From an uncultured Lachnospiraceae bacterium (GTDB lineage Bacteria; Bacillota; Clostridia; Lachnospirales; Lachnospiraceae): a stretch of 6,399 nt of DNA. This document shows positions 1-6,399 of the stretch, in pieces. The notes beneath the pieces were generated by a model. The model worked only from the letters and a program-made list of their open reading frames with translations, had not been told where the DNA came from and made no database searches. The position numbers were made by a program, and so were the translations under genes. The first letter of the stretch is position 1. Every line of letters starts with the position of its first letter. The DNA is taken from assembly GCA_947176785.1 (NCBI GenBank), contig CAMWSA010000224.1:1-6399 (forward strand), in the 5' to 3' direction.

Positions 1-948
1 AACCAATTCTTTACATCTTTGTATATTTTCTTTAATTTGATCAATATATTCTCTGGTTTTTATTTTTTTCTCTCTGTATGATGAGACAAACTGTCTTTGG
101 TCAATCCCCAAATACAACGGAGAAATTATAAAATCATTTCCGGAGAATACAGGATGTCTGCGCAAGAAATAATTCTTGATATTTGTATAGTCTTTCTGGT
201 TTGTTAATACTGCGTTAAACGTGATTGTCCTATAAAAGTCTGGGTGTTTCTCTTTCATATACAGTAAGTTTGAAATAACCGTTTCATATGTATCATTTCC
301 ATCCTTAAACTTTCTATTTCTATCATGAATATCTTGGGGGCCATCCAGACTTACAAGGACTGAAAAATTATATTTTTTCAAGAAATCCGCCATTTCCTCA
401 TTCAATATTGTCAAGTTCGTAGTAATAGAAAACAGACATTTCCTATCTGATATTTTTTTGCCAATGTACTCCACGCATTTTTTTATTAGATCAAAATTCA
501 ATAGAGGCTCGCCCCCATAAAAATTGAACTTCAACTCTTTAACCTCTTCCGCATGTTGTATATAATAGTCTATGCCTCTCTTAGCAATTTCCCATTTCAT
601 CATTACACTCTCTTTTTTATGATGGTATTGCTCAGAAAAAAAACAATATCTGCAAGCCAAATTACATCCTTGGGTGACTTGTAATATCAATCTCTCTATC
701 CTCTTATCCAGTACGGTGTCCACATTTCTTACTTCTGGATTTTCAATTCTGTCTAAGCGTTTTCCTCTCAAAAATCCCTGTTTCAACAGATCTCCATATA
801 AGTCCATTCTGTCCCTAAGATACTCTGCCGTAAACCTAAAGCTACTATCGCTTATATATTCTGGGAGCAAAACAACCTTATTTATATTTGCATCATATAA
901 ATAACTACTTTTATTTCCAATATTAATTACTTTGGTAAACTCACACAT
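1..948 (-). CDS. Radical SAM peptide maturase (SPASM-type), 3' end outside window
   Basis: This reading frame stays open from the ATG at 948 to the window edge, giving 316 residues with no stop, so the gene is partial at its C-terminus. An N-terminal region of about 85 residues precedes the radical SAM core. The core begins with the cluster motif CNLACRYC: C95, C99 and C102 would bind the 4Fe-4S cluster that cleaves S-adenosylmethionine. FYGGEP at 143-148 is the usual GGEP SAM-binding motif, and SLDGP at 200-204 is typical of the anSME/SPASM peptide-modifying group. The N-terminal extension and FYGGEPLL resemble clostridial Cys-rich-peptide maturases (CcpM-like), but that subfamily call is from memory. 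Expected auxiliary-cluster cysteines would lie beyond base 1. It follows the second ABC gene by 14 nt, so it is probably co-transcribed and acts in the cytoplasm on a peptide exported by the ABC pair. GAGGGA at 962-957 lies 8 nt before this ATG. An in-frame ATG at 966 overlaps the upstream stop and would add six residues. The peptide substrate and the chemistry (thioether or other crosslink) cannot be told. Confidence 0.88.
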   Translation of the reverse strand, partial: MCEFTKVINIGNKSSYLYDANINKVVLLPEYISDSSFRFTAEYLRDRMDLYGDLLKQGFLRGKRLDRIENPEVRNVDTVLDKRIERLILQVTQGCNLACRYCFFSEQYHHKKESVMMKWEIAKRGIDYYIQHAEEVKELKFNFYGGEPLLNFDLIKKCVEYIGKKISDRKCLFSITTNLTILNEEMADFLKKYNFSVLVSLDGPQDIHDRNRKFKDGNDTYETVISNLLYMKEKHPDFYRTITFNAVLTNQKDYTNIKNYFLRRHPVFSGNDFIISPLYLGIDQRQFVSSYREKKIKTREYIDQIKENIQRCKELV

Positions 949-962
949 ATCTTGTGTCCCTC

Positions 963-2723
963 TCATTGCGAGTATCTTGCTTGTTTCATAAACATTTGGT
1001 AATACAGACCCTGCCTGTCCATAAGTTCCCTGTGGTTTCCGCATTCTACGATACGCCCTTTATCAAATACCAGGATACGGTCTGACGAACTGGTAGTAGT
1101 CAGGCGATGTGAAACACATATCACTGTTTTCTGTTCCCCCAAACGGTAAAGCTTTCCCATAACGTCATCTGCCGCTATGGGATCTAACGCACTGGTGGGT
1201 TCATCAAAGACGATCCATCTTGCCTTTCTCGCATATGCTCTCGCGATTGCCAGCCTCTGATATTCTCCCCCTGACAAAAATACGCCCTCCTCTGAAAATT
1301 CCCTGAGCAGCACTGAATTTATGCCCTTATCCAGACTGCGCACTCTGGAATCCAATCCACTGAATTCCAAAGCTTCCCACACAAGTTTTTCATCCTCTTC
1401 GTCCAAGTTCTCTTTGAACAAAATATTTTGGGCGATGGACACCTGATAGATCAAATAATCCTGAAAGACAACGCCAAACAATTTCTGCCACTCTTCTCGG
1501 TCGTATTCACAGTATTCCTTGCCACCTATCGCCATCTTACCTTCGGTCGGTTCATATAATCCCAATAGCAGTTTCAAGAAAGTGCTTTTCCCTGACCCGT
1601 TTTCTCCCACAATGGCAATTTTCTCTCCCTCGTGGATCTGCAGCGAAATATGGCTAAGCACGTTTCTCTCTTTCTCATTGGGATAGGCAAAAGATACATC
1701 TTCAATGTCTATCTCCAATTGTTCCTTTTCAGGGAGCGTGGCATTTCCATATGACCGTCCCTCTTGGTTCAAAAGTCTTATCAGAGAGCCAATTATCTTC
1801 TTGTTATTTTTCAGATTGGGCAGTGTATTAATAATCCCTGATACCGATTCGCTCAAAGCGATAACAGAGGCAAAAACCAGTGTGAAATCTCCCACCGTGT
1901 ACTCTCCCTGCACAATTTTATAGATGACATAAATATTAACAAATGCTTTCAGGCAACTGCCTGCCAGATTGGAGGTGAAAAGTATTTTCAGCAAATCAGC
2001 TACCCTTTTTTTCTTTAAGAGCTTAAGCTGGTCTTTAATATCCGCAAAACGGCGGGCAAAGAAGTCATAGGCCCGATATAATTTTAATTCTTTTACATAC
2101 TGATACCCCCTGAAAATTCCGTTGATATAATCTGCCCTTCTGTTAATTGGCGTATCCAGCAAATATCCCCGGTAAAACAACCTGTTCGTCAATTTCAAAG
2201 TAAGCCACGACTGTACGCAGTAAATCACCGCCACGATAATGAATATGTAGCCCAATGAAAAGAACAAACCGATAACCGTACCAATTTTCAGCAGTGCAGA
2301 CAGAAAGGAACTGACCAGATTGGCGGTATCCTGCAGCCGCCCCGGTCCGTCTTCTATCGCCCTTGCATACTCATCATAAAATTCCGCTCCCTCATAGCAC
2401 TCTATATCAATATGCTTACATTTATGATAGATCAAGCTGCTGACATACTCCCTGATCTTAATTTGCTGTAAACTATTATAAATATTTACTGTCCAGTTAT
2501 TATAGGATTCACAGACAATTTTCAGCGCATAAAAGACCACCAGACCAACAATTACTTTTTCCATTTCGGGCTGCCCATAGATAAAGAGATCCACTATCAC
2601 CTTATAAAAAAGAAGAGAAACCGCAAAAGATATGTACTGTAATACTACGTTCAGGACATTGACCCCTATATAGGCAGGAGATGCTTTCCATATATTCTTA
2701 AAAATAAATTTATATTCTCTCAT
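963..2723 (-). CDS. ABC exporter half-transporter (permease-ATPase fusion), second of pair
   Basis: This is a 586-residue protein of the usual length for a type IV (MsbA-like) exporter half. Residues 1 to about 310 form a membrane domain, with hydrophobic segments near 17-48, 56-72, 140-175 and 250-300. The nucleotide-binding domain follows. It has Walker A GENGSGKST at 373-381, Q-loop Q421, signature LSGGE at 483-487, Walker B IVFDE at 504-508 with catalytic E508, and H-loop H539. The ATPase site looks complete. There is no N-terminal C39 peptidase domain, so it would not itself cleave a leader peptide. The ATG at 2723 lies 3 nt after the upstream ABC stop, and the nearest SD-like element (AAAGG, 2741-2737) is 13 nt away, so translation is probably coupled. 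With its neighbour it most likely forms a heterodimeric exporter. The radical SAM gene downstream suggests a modified-peptide cargo, but drug or lipid export cannot be excluded. Confidence 0.93.
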   Translation of the reverse strand: MREYKFIFKNIWKASPAYIGVNVLNVVLQYISFAVSLLFYKVIVDLFIYGQPEMEKVIVGLVVFYALKIVCESYNNWTVNIYNSLQQIKIREYVSSLIYHKCKHIDIECYEGAEFYDEYARAIEDGPGRLQDTANLVSSFLSALLKIGTVIGLFFSLGYIFIIVAVIYCVQSWLTLKLTNRLFYRGYLLDTPINRRADYINGIFRGYQYVKELKLYRAYDFFARRFADIKDQLKLLKKKRVADLLKILFTSNLAGSCLKAFVNIYVIYKIVQGEYTVGDFTLVFASVIALSESVSGIINTLPNLKNNKKIIGSLIRLLNQEGRSYGNATLPEKEQLEIDIEDVSFAYPNEKERNVLSHISLQIHEGEKIAIVGENGSGKSTFLKLLLGLYEPTEGKMAIGGKEYCEYDREEWQKLFGVVFQDYLIYQVSIAQNILFKENLDEEDEKLVWEALEFSGLDSRVRSLDKGINSVLLREFSEEGVFLSGGEYQRLAIARAYARKARWIVFDEPTSALDPIAADDVMGKLYRLGEQKTVICVSHRLTTTSSSDRILVFDKGRIVECGNHRELMDRQGLYYQMFMKQARYSQ

Positions 2724-2726
2724 CGC

Positions 2727-4511
2727 TTATTCGCAACCTTTCATCTGGATAGAAAACATTTGACTATATTGCCCCTGCAATTTCATCAACTCCTCATGTT
2801 TGCCCTGCTCTCTCACTCTGCCCTCTTCAATATAATATATTCGATCCGCTTCGATTGCCGCTGCCATCCGATGAGTGATATAGATTACCGTCTTATCCTT
2901 TCCCAACTGCAACATTTTATGAAATAACTCATATTCCGCAAGCGGATCAAGAGAACTGGCCGGCTCATCAAAAATCAATATCTCACTTTGATGCGCATAA
3001 GCCCTGGCTATGATAAGCTTTTGATATTCACCGCCCGAAAGATAGACTCCCTCATCATCGAATTCCTTAGTGACTATCGTGTGCATCCCTTTTTCCAGAG
3101 CATTGACCTTTTCCCATAATCCGGAAAAAATAAGCGCTTCCGCAACAAGTTTTTCGTCCGTATCAGATGCCGGCTCCCTCATTAAAACGTTCTCCGCAAT
3201 AGAAAAGGCATATATGGGAGAATCCTGAAATACAGCGGTAAACTTCCCCTGGACCACTCCCACATCAAAGCTGGCATATGGCACACCATTGTATAATACT
3301 TTTCCCTCTTGAATTGGGTAAAAATCCATAAGCAGCTTGATTAACGTACTCTTTCCTGAACCATTTTTTCCAACCAGAGCAACCTTTTGTCCTTTTTTAA
3401 TACATATGTCCATATCTCGTAGAACTATAGTTCCTTCATCATATCTAAAGTTTACCTTTTCCAGAGATACCTTTTCAAAAACTCCTATTTCTTCGGACTC
3501 AGAATGATCCAATTGCCTTACGCGGGGTGATTTATAATCCAGAATCTTCCTTATATTTTCTATATACATGCCGTAATTCTGCATCTCGGAAATAATCTGA
3601 ACCAAACCACTCAAATTGTTTGTGAAAGCCGAAAAGGAACTGATTAAATACACAAAATCCCCCGGCATATATTTGCCTACCAGCATCTGCCTGCATAAAT
3701 ATACCACAATCAGCAAATTGACCAGATTCCCAAATAGAATCATTAAAAAAGAGGCTCTTCCGCCTTCCCTGTAATATGCGTTTGAAATAGAATAATCCTC
3801 TTTTGCCCCGCATTCACCAAACTGAATAAAAAAGTCCTCCGCCTGATAATTTCTGGTTTCCTTGATAAACTCTCTATTTTTAAACAGTTCTTTTATGTAT
3901 TGGACTTTTCTCATACTCGGCTGAGTATCCCTGTCCATTTCAAAATTAATACGATTGACTTTACGGACATACAAAAAATGCTTTATAACAATTAGCAATC
4001 CGGCCACAATAAATACAGGATCAAAAATAATCACTGTAATCAACACCAGCGTCAAGAAGTAATACAGACCTGTGGCAAGACTGTTTACAACCTGTGTTGG
4101 CCTGGTGTCAATTTCATTAAGCACACGGCCCAGATCATTATAAAATTCATTTTCCTCATAGCAGGATAGTTCCAATTCCTCCAGCTTGTGATACAACAGT
4201 CCCCGCATATATTTTGACAGATCAATAGACCGAACGCTGCCATACCAGTTCAGCAATAGCAGATTCAACTGGTTTCCAATGTAGTCCAACAAAACATAAA
4301 GTCCATAAAAAATAGCCACGCAGGCAAAAAAAATCCCATTTCCCTCCATTTGGTTACGGGTCAGCCAGCCAATGACTAATTTACATATCCACAGATCCCC
4401 CACCACTACCAACGCTCTTATTACGTTATATGCCATAATGGCTGCCGCATACAGGGGTACAGCTTTATATACATGGGACAGGATAAATAGATTGTTCTTA
4501 ACTGTATTCAC
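2727..4511 (-). CDS. ABC exporter half-transporter (permease-ATPase fusion), first of pair
   Basis: This is a 594-residue protein with a membrane domain (hydrophobic segments near 20-50, 59-80, 145-180 and 255-300) followed by an ATPase domain. The motifs are Walker A GKNGSGKS at 381-388, Q-loop Q429, signature LSGGE at 491-495, Walker B ILIFDE at 511-516 with catalytic E516, D-loop SSLD at 519-522, and H-loop H547. All are intact, as in its partner, so neither half shows the degenerate site common in heterodimeric exporters. No C39 peptidase domain is present. The start is GTG at 4511, with GGAG at 4522-4519 spaced 7 nt away; the next in-frame ATG is codon 26, inside the first hydrophobic segment, which supports the GTG. 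It is the first gene of the ABC-ABC-radical SAM operon and begins 51 nt after a helicase-gene remnant. Its family is certain; a RiPP-export role is inferred from the operon. Confidence 0.93.
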   Translation of the reverse strand: MNTVKNNLFILSHVYKAVPLYAAAIMAYNVIRALVVVGDLWICKLVIGWLTRNQMEGNGIFFACVAIFYGLYVLLDYIGNQLNLLLLNWYGSVRSIDLSKYMRGLLYHKLEELELSCYEENEFYNDLGRVLNEIDTRPTQVVNSLATGLYYFLTLVLITVIIFDPVFIVAGLLIVIKHFLYVRKVNRINFEMDRDTQPSMRKVQYIKELFKNREFIKETRNYQAEDFFIQFGECGAKEDYSISNAYYREGGRASFLMILFGNLVNLLIVVYLCRQMLVGKYMPGDFVYLISSFSAFTNNLSGLVQIISEMQNYGMYIENIRKILDYKSPRVRQLDHSESEEIGVFEKVSLEKVNFRYDEGTIVLRDMDICIKKGQKVALVGKNGSGKSTLIKLLMDFYPIQEGKVLYNGVPYASFDVGVVQGKFTAVFQDSPIYAFSIAENVLMREPASDTDEKLVAEALIFSGLWEKVNALEKGMHTIVTKEFDDEGVYLSGGEYQKLIIARAYAHQSEILIFDEPASSLDPLAEYELFHKMLQLGKDKTVIYITHRMAAAIEADRIYYIEEGRVREQGKHEELMKLQGQYSQMFSIQMKGCE

Positions 4512-4518
4512 ATTTCAT

Positions 4519-4522
4519 CTCC
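4519..4522 (-). promoter_or_regulatory. Ribosome binding site supporting the GTG start of the first ABC gene
   Basis: GGAG lies 7 nt upstream of the GTG at 4511. There is no in-frame ATG nearby, because the ATG that overlaps the GTG is followed at once by a stop codon. The spacing therefore decides in favour of GTG. Confidence 0.65.
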
Positions 4523-4541
4523 AAACTTACAAAATCAATTC

Positions 4542-4578
4542 CATAATATAGCTTGTATCTTATCATAATACACGCTTG
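4542..4578 (-). repeat. Imperfect tandem direct repeat upstream of the ABC operon
   Basis: Minus-strand CAAGCGTGTATTATG (4578-4564) recurs as CAAGCTATATTATG (4555-4542): 13 identical positions, one mismatch and one single-base gap. The copies start 23 nt apart, about two helical turns, and flank the candidate -10 element. This arrangement would suit a dimeric DNA-binding regulator, but it could also be a small chance duplication in AT-rich DNA. Confidence 0.5.
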
Positions 4579-4585
4579 ATTTCAA
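4557..4585 (-). promoter_or_regulatory. Candidate sigma-A promoter of the ABC/radical SAM operon
   Basis: On the minus strand, TTGAAA (4585-4580, five of six matches to TTGACA) is followed after exactly 17 nt by TAAGAT (4562-4557, four of six matches to TATAAT). Transcription would start near 4550, leaving a leader of about 40 nt before the GTG at 4511. It overlaps the last codons of the helicase-gene remnant, at about the point where that gene seems to lose family similarity. The region is AT-rich, so a chance match is possible. Confidence 0.4.
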
Positions 4586-5258
4586 ACCCGGCGAACATAC
4601 GGGGGTTGGAGAAATAATTCCAGCCGGTGACGCACTGGTTCATTATCTCGTTGATTTCCCGTATCTCCCATTGTTTCGGCTCGTCAAAATCGTGGTTCAG
4701 GGCTTCTTTGTAAAGCTGCTTGGAGCAGACAATATCGCCGGGGTAGCTGTCAAGGAAAGCCTGTATCATCCCGGCCTTGGTGTCCTCCGGCATGAAGTCC
4801 CGCTGGTGTTCCTTTAAATGGCGCACCATTTCCGGACTGAATGTCAGCTTCCATCTGCCGCTTCTGTATATTTCCATCGCTTCCGCCCATACCTGATTCA
4901 GATAGGCTCTGGAAGCGGCTTCGTCCTCTAAGATGTGTGTTTCCGCCTGTTCCGGGCATACCTGTATGGGAATGAAGCGACGGTTTCCGGAACGGTCAAG
5001 GGGCAGGAAATCAAGGGTGTTGGACGTGCCGCCGAACACGCACTGCCTTGGGCGGTCTGCCGGGTGGGTTTCGTAAGGTATCTTGTAGACTTCCTTCTGG
5101 CGGCTCAAAAATGACTTGATTTCCTCAATGCTCTTGGCGTTTGCGGTGGCAATCATCTCCGACATCTCGATTATCCAGTGACCTTGCAGCTTCCGGTATA
5201 CGTTATCATCGTCCAGCTTCCGTAAATCATCAGAAAACCACTCGTCTTTGACCGCCAG
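4563..5258 (-). pseudogene. Truncated VirE/VapE-type P-loop primase-helicase (mobile element remnant)
   Basis: The recognisable family sequence starts at codon CTG 5258 and runs about 225 residues. Counting from there, WIIEMSE (28-34) fits the Walker B region. The stretch CVFGGTSN (73-80) with GNRRF (91-95) fits the sensor asparagine and arginine-finger motifs of the VirE/VapE (DUF-like) ATPases carried by phages and integrative elements. Intact members are several hundred residues longer and have a GxxGxGKS Walker A just upstream; here that position holds the end of an acetyltransferase gene, so ATP binding should be lost. After NPRMFAGF the protein ends within six residues (EIKRVL, TGA at 4565-4563), where relatives as I recall them continue, so the 3' end is probably lost too. 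The frame is open upstream to an ATG at 5396, but those codons are a shadow of the neighbouring GNAT gene; a GTG at 5282 is possible without a proper SD. The fragment is GC-rich (35 of 60 bases at 4741-4800). No function is expected. Confidence 0.75.
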
Positions 5259-5283
5259 CTGTACAATTACAGTATCTGTCACC

Positions 5284-5805
5284 TCACAATTTCTTTGAAA
5301 AATATAAAACCAAATCGTCATCATTTTTGCATTCCTCATAGGGCTTGCATATTTTGTCCTGATACCAAACGCCAGAACCGTCTGGTATATAACCACGCTT
5401 TACATACATCCGCTGAGCACTTCCATAGCCGCTGTGAAGCCCAACACCCAGGTACACTATGTCCGCATATGCAGCGGCGATTCTTTCAGCTATATCCATT
5501 AAAACTGTACCAATACCCCGGTTCCGATATTTTTCTAAAACGCCAAAATCAACGATTTCCGGGTAGTTTTTTCCTCCAAATGCTCCCCATGCACTATTGG
5601 GATAAATATTTATGTAGCCAACTGGTTTTCCAGAATATTCTGCAACCAATGAAATTGCCTTCCCTAATTTTTGATCTTCTAATCTTTTTTGGTATTTTTC
5701 AATGGTCGCATCCCATCCCTGTTCGATTTCAGCATCCGTAATTGCCTGTGCATCTCCGCACTCCATATTACGAATGGTTACTTGTTCGTTAGAAAAATAA
5801 ACCAT
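5284..5805 (-). CDS. GNAT-family N-acetyltransferase (downstream gene of pair)
   Basis: This is a 173-residue protein of normal length for a single-domain GNAT enzyme, which transfers acetyl from acetyl-CoA to an amine. The acetyl-CoA pyrophosphate-binding motif is R94-N-R-G97-I-G99, following the strand VDFGVL (85-90). The later YGSAQRMYVKRGY (127-139) matches the GNAT motif B region near the C-terminus. No signal peptide or membrane segment is seen, so it is cytoplasmic. The ATG at 5805 has an excellent SD, AGGAGGTG, 7 nt upstream. It follows the other GNAT gene by 24 nt and is probably co-transcribed. Its stop (TGA 5286-5284) is almost directly followed by helicase-gene debris, with no terminator in between, so it looks complete but sits at a recombination junction. 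The substrate is unknown; small-molecule resistance or protein/peptide acetylation are both possible, and I see nothing that identifies a known antibiotic acetyltransferase. Confidence 0.9.
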   Translation of the reverse strand: MVYFSNEQVTIRNMECGDAQAITDAEIEQGWDATIEKYQKRLEDQKLGKAISLVAEYSGKPVGYINIYPNSAWGAFGGKNYPEIVDFGVLEKYRNRGIGTVLMDIAERIAAAYADIVYLGVGLHSGYGSAQRMYVKRGYIPDGSGVWYQDKICKPYEECKNDDDLVLYFSKKL

Positions 5806-5812
5806 ATAAATG

Positions 5813-5820
5813 CACCTCCT
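5813..5820 (-). promoter_or_regulatory. Strong ribosome binding site of the downstream GNAT gene
   Basis: AGGAGGTG lies 7 nt before the ATG at 5805, inside the 24-nt gap after the upstream GNAT stop. It fixes the start and indicates independent, efficient initiation on a shared transcript. Confidence 0.85.
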
Positions 5821-5829
5821 ATATGAATT

Positions 5830-6330
5830 TTATAAATCTCGCTGAGCTACAACCACAGTATAGTAATCCGTGTTGTATGTAATCCCCGTCTCCTTAAAGT
5901 TGTTTTTATGCCAAAAATGCTCTGCCTGGGGATTGCCTTTCACCCAGCCAAGCCGTACACTCGAAAGCCTGATGTCAGCCAGATAGCGGCACAAATCGTC
6001 AATAATGTTGCTTCCAATTCCAGTATTTTGAATAGATGCCGCTGTCATAAAAAAGCCTATGAAAGCAGTTTTTTCATCAGGATATGCCATAATCAAATCC
6101 ATAACAGCAATCAATTCTTCCCCCTTGTAGTACCCTACATAATACTTGTCGCACATTTCTTTATTTGGAGGCAAGGCTTTCATATCATCAAGAATACTCT
6201 GTTCTGTCACAAATGGCGGACAGTATTGGTAATACAAACCGTTTTTACTACACAGTAAATATATATCTGCGACATCCGCTTTTTCCATGCAGCGCACAGT
6301 ATACTCATTAGAGAAAAGAGATATATCCAT
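5830..6330 (-). CDS. GNAT-family N-acetyltransferase (upstream gene of pair)
   Basis: This is a 166-residue cytoplasmic protein from the ATG at 6330. The acetyl-CoA-binding motif is Q101-N-T-G104-I-G106, preceded by the strand IGFFMTAASI (91-100). NPQAEHFWHKNNF (133-145) fits the usual Asn plus aromatic motif B near the GNAT C-terminus. A longer reading from GTG at 6339 adds three residues, but that GTG is itself part of the SD GAGGTG, which lies 6 nt before the ATG, so the ATG is preferred. The gene ends at TAA 5832-5830, 24 nt before the second GNAT gene. Similarity to its neighbour is limited to the fold-level motifs, so the two are not a recent duplication. The substrate cannot be told from sequence; a stand-alone acetyltransferase of accessory DNA is the safest description. 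Confidence 0.87.
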   Translation of the reverse strand: MDISLFSNEYTVRCMEKADVADIYLLCSKNGLYYQYCPPFVTEQSILDDMKALPPNKEMCDKYYVGYYKGEELIAVMDLIMAYPDEKTAFIGFFMTAASIQNTGIGSNIIDDLCRYLADIRLSSVRLGWVKGNPQAEHFWHKNNFKETGITYNTDYYTVVVAQRDL

Positions 6331-6336
6331 TTGAGT

Positions 6337-6342
6337 CACCTC
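6337..6342 (-). promoter_or_regulatory. Ribosome binding site that decides the upstream GNAT start
   Basis: GAGGTG lies 6 nt before the ATG at 6330. The competing in-frame GTG (6339-6337) forms the last three bases of this element and has only GAG directly before it, so it cannot be well initiated. Confidence 0.75.
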
Positions 6343-6399
6343 TATAAATTCTTTAGGTTAGAATCGCTGATGGGGCAAACGAAAAAGCAGCCTTGATTT

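Noticed and set aside
674..904. Plus-strand open frame of 76 codons
   Set aside because: It lies antisense within the radical SAM gene, has no family resemblance and no reason to be coding.
1705..1923. Plus-strand open frame of 72 codons
   Set aside because: Antisense to the second ABC gene, which is clearly the real coding strand here.
3532..3813. Minus-strand 93-codon frame
   Set aside because: An out-of-frame shadow within the first ABC gene.
4512..4562. Precursor peptide gene or terminator ahead of the first ABC gene
   Set aside because: Only 51 nt are available, with no ORF of useful length and no GC-rich hairpin followed by a T-run.
4750..4959. Minus-strand 69-codon frame, considered as a small peptide precursor
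   Set aside because: It overlaps the helicase remnant in another frame; its Gly-rich look comes from GC-rich codons, and it lacks a convincing precursor pattern.
5259..5396. Upstream extension of the helicase frame to an ATG at 5396
   Set aside because: These codons are the acetyltransferase gene read in another frame plus junction DNA; they show no helicase similarity and would give a chimeric protein.
5295..5741. Plus-strand open frame of 148 codons
   Set aside because: Antisense to the downstream GNAT gene, which has a strong SD and GNAT motifs.
5908..6258. Plus-strand open frame of 116 codons
   Set aside because: Antisense to the upstream GNAT gene.
6343..6399. Possible promoter (TTGCCC-17-TAAAGA) or end of an upstream gene on the minus strand
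   Set aside because: The promoter matches are weak (four and three of six), and a start there would fall almost on the SD. Short open tails exist in all three minus-strand frames, so no upstream gene end can be chosen. I see nothing firm in this edge.

Overview
The window reads as accessory DNA from a low-to-moderate GC Firmicute, most likely a gut-type Clostridia/Lachnospiraceae genome. This rests on the gene families present, strong AGGAGG-type ribosome binding sites and AT-rich third positions. No rRNA or housekeeping marker is present, so the taxon is an inference. All supported genes lie on the minus strand and are transcribed from high to low coordinates.

Right part (6339 to 5284): two consecutive GNAT-family N-acetyltransferase genes, 24 nt apart, each with a clear Shine-Dalgarno site. 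They look like a small operon. Middle (about 5258 to 4563): a decayed fragment of a VirE/VapE-type P-loop primase-helicase gene from a phage or integrative element. It has lost its N-terminal half, including Walker A, and appears to have lost its native C-terminus. It is visibly more GC-rich than its neighbours.

Left part (4511 to beyond base 1): a tightly packed three-gene operon. It encodes two full-length ABC exporter half-transporters (594 and 586 aa; 3 nt apart) and then the first 316 codons of a radical SAM peptide-maturase-like enzyme with a CxxxCxxC iron-sulfur motif and a GGEP motif. The gene runs off the left edge, so its C-terminal SPASM region is not visible. A candidate sigma-A promoter and a pair of imperfect direct repeats sit in the short stretch between the helicase fragment and the first ABC gene.

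The simplest reading is a RiPP (ribosomally made, modified peptide) cassette: the radical SAM enzyme would modify a precursor peptide and the ABC pair would export the product. No precursor gene is present in the window. It should lie past base 1, downstream of the radical SAM gene, or elsewhere in the genome. The cassette abuts mobile-element debris, suggesting horizontal acquisition.
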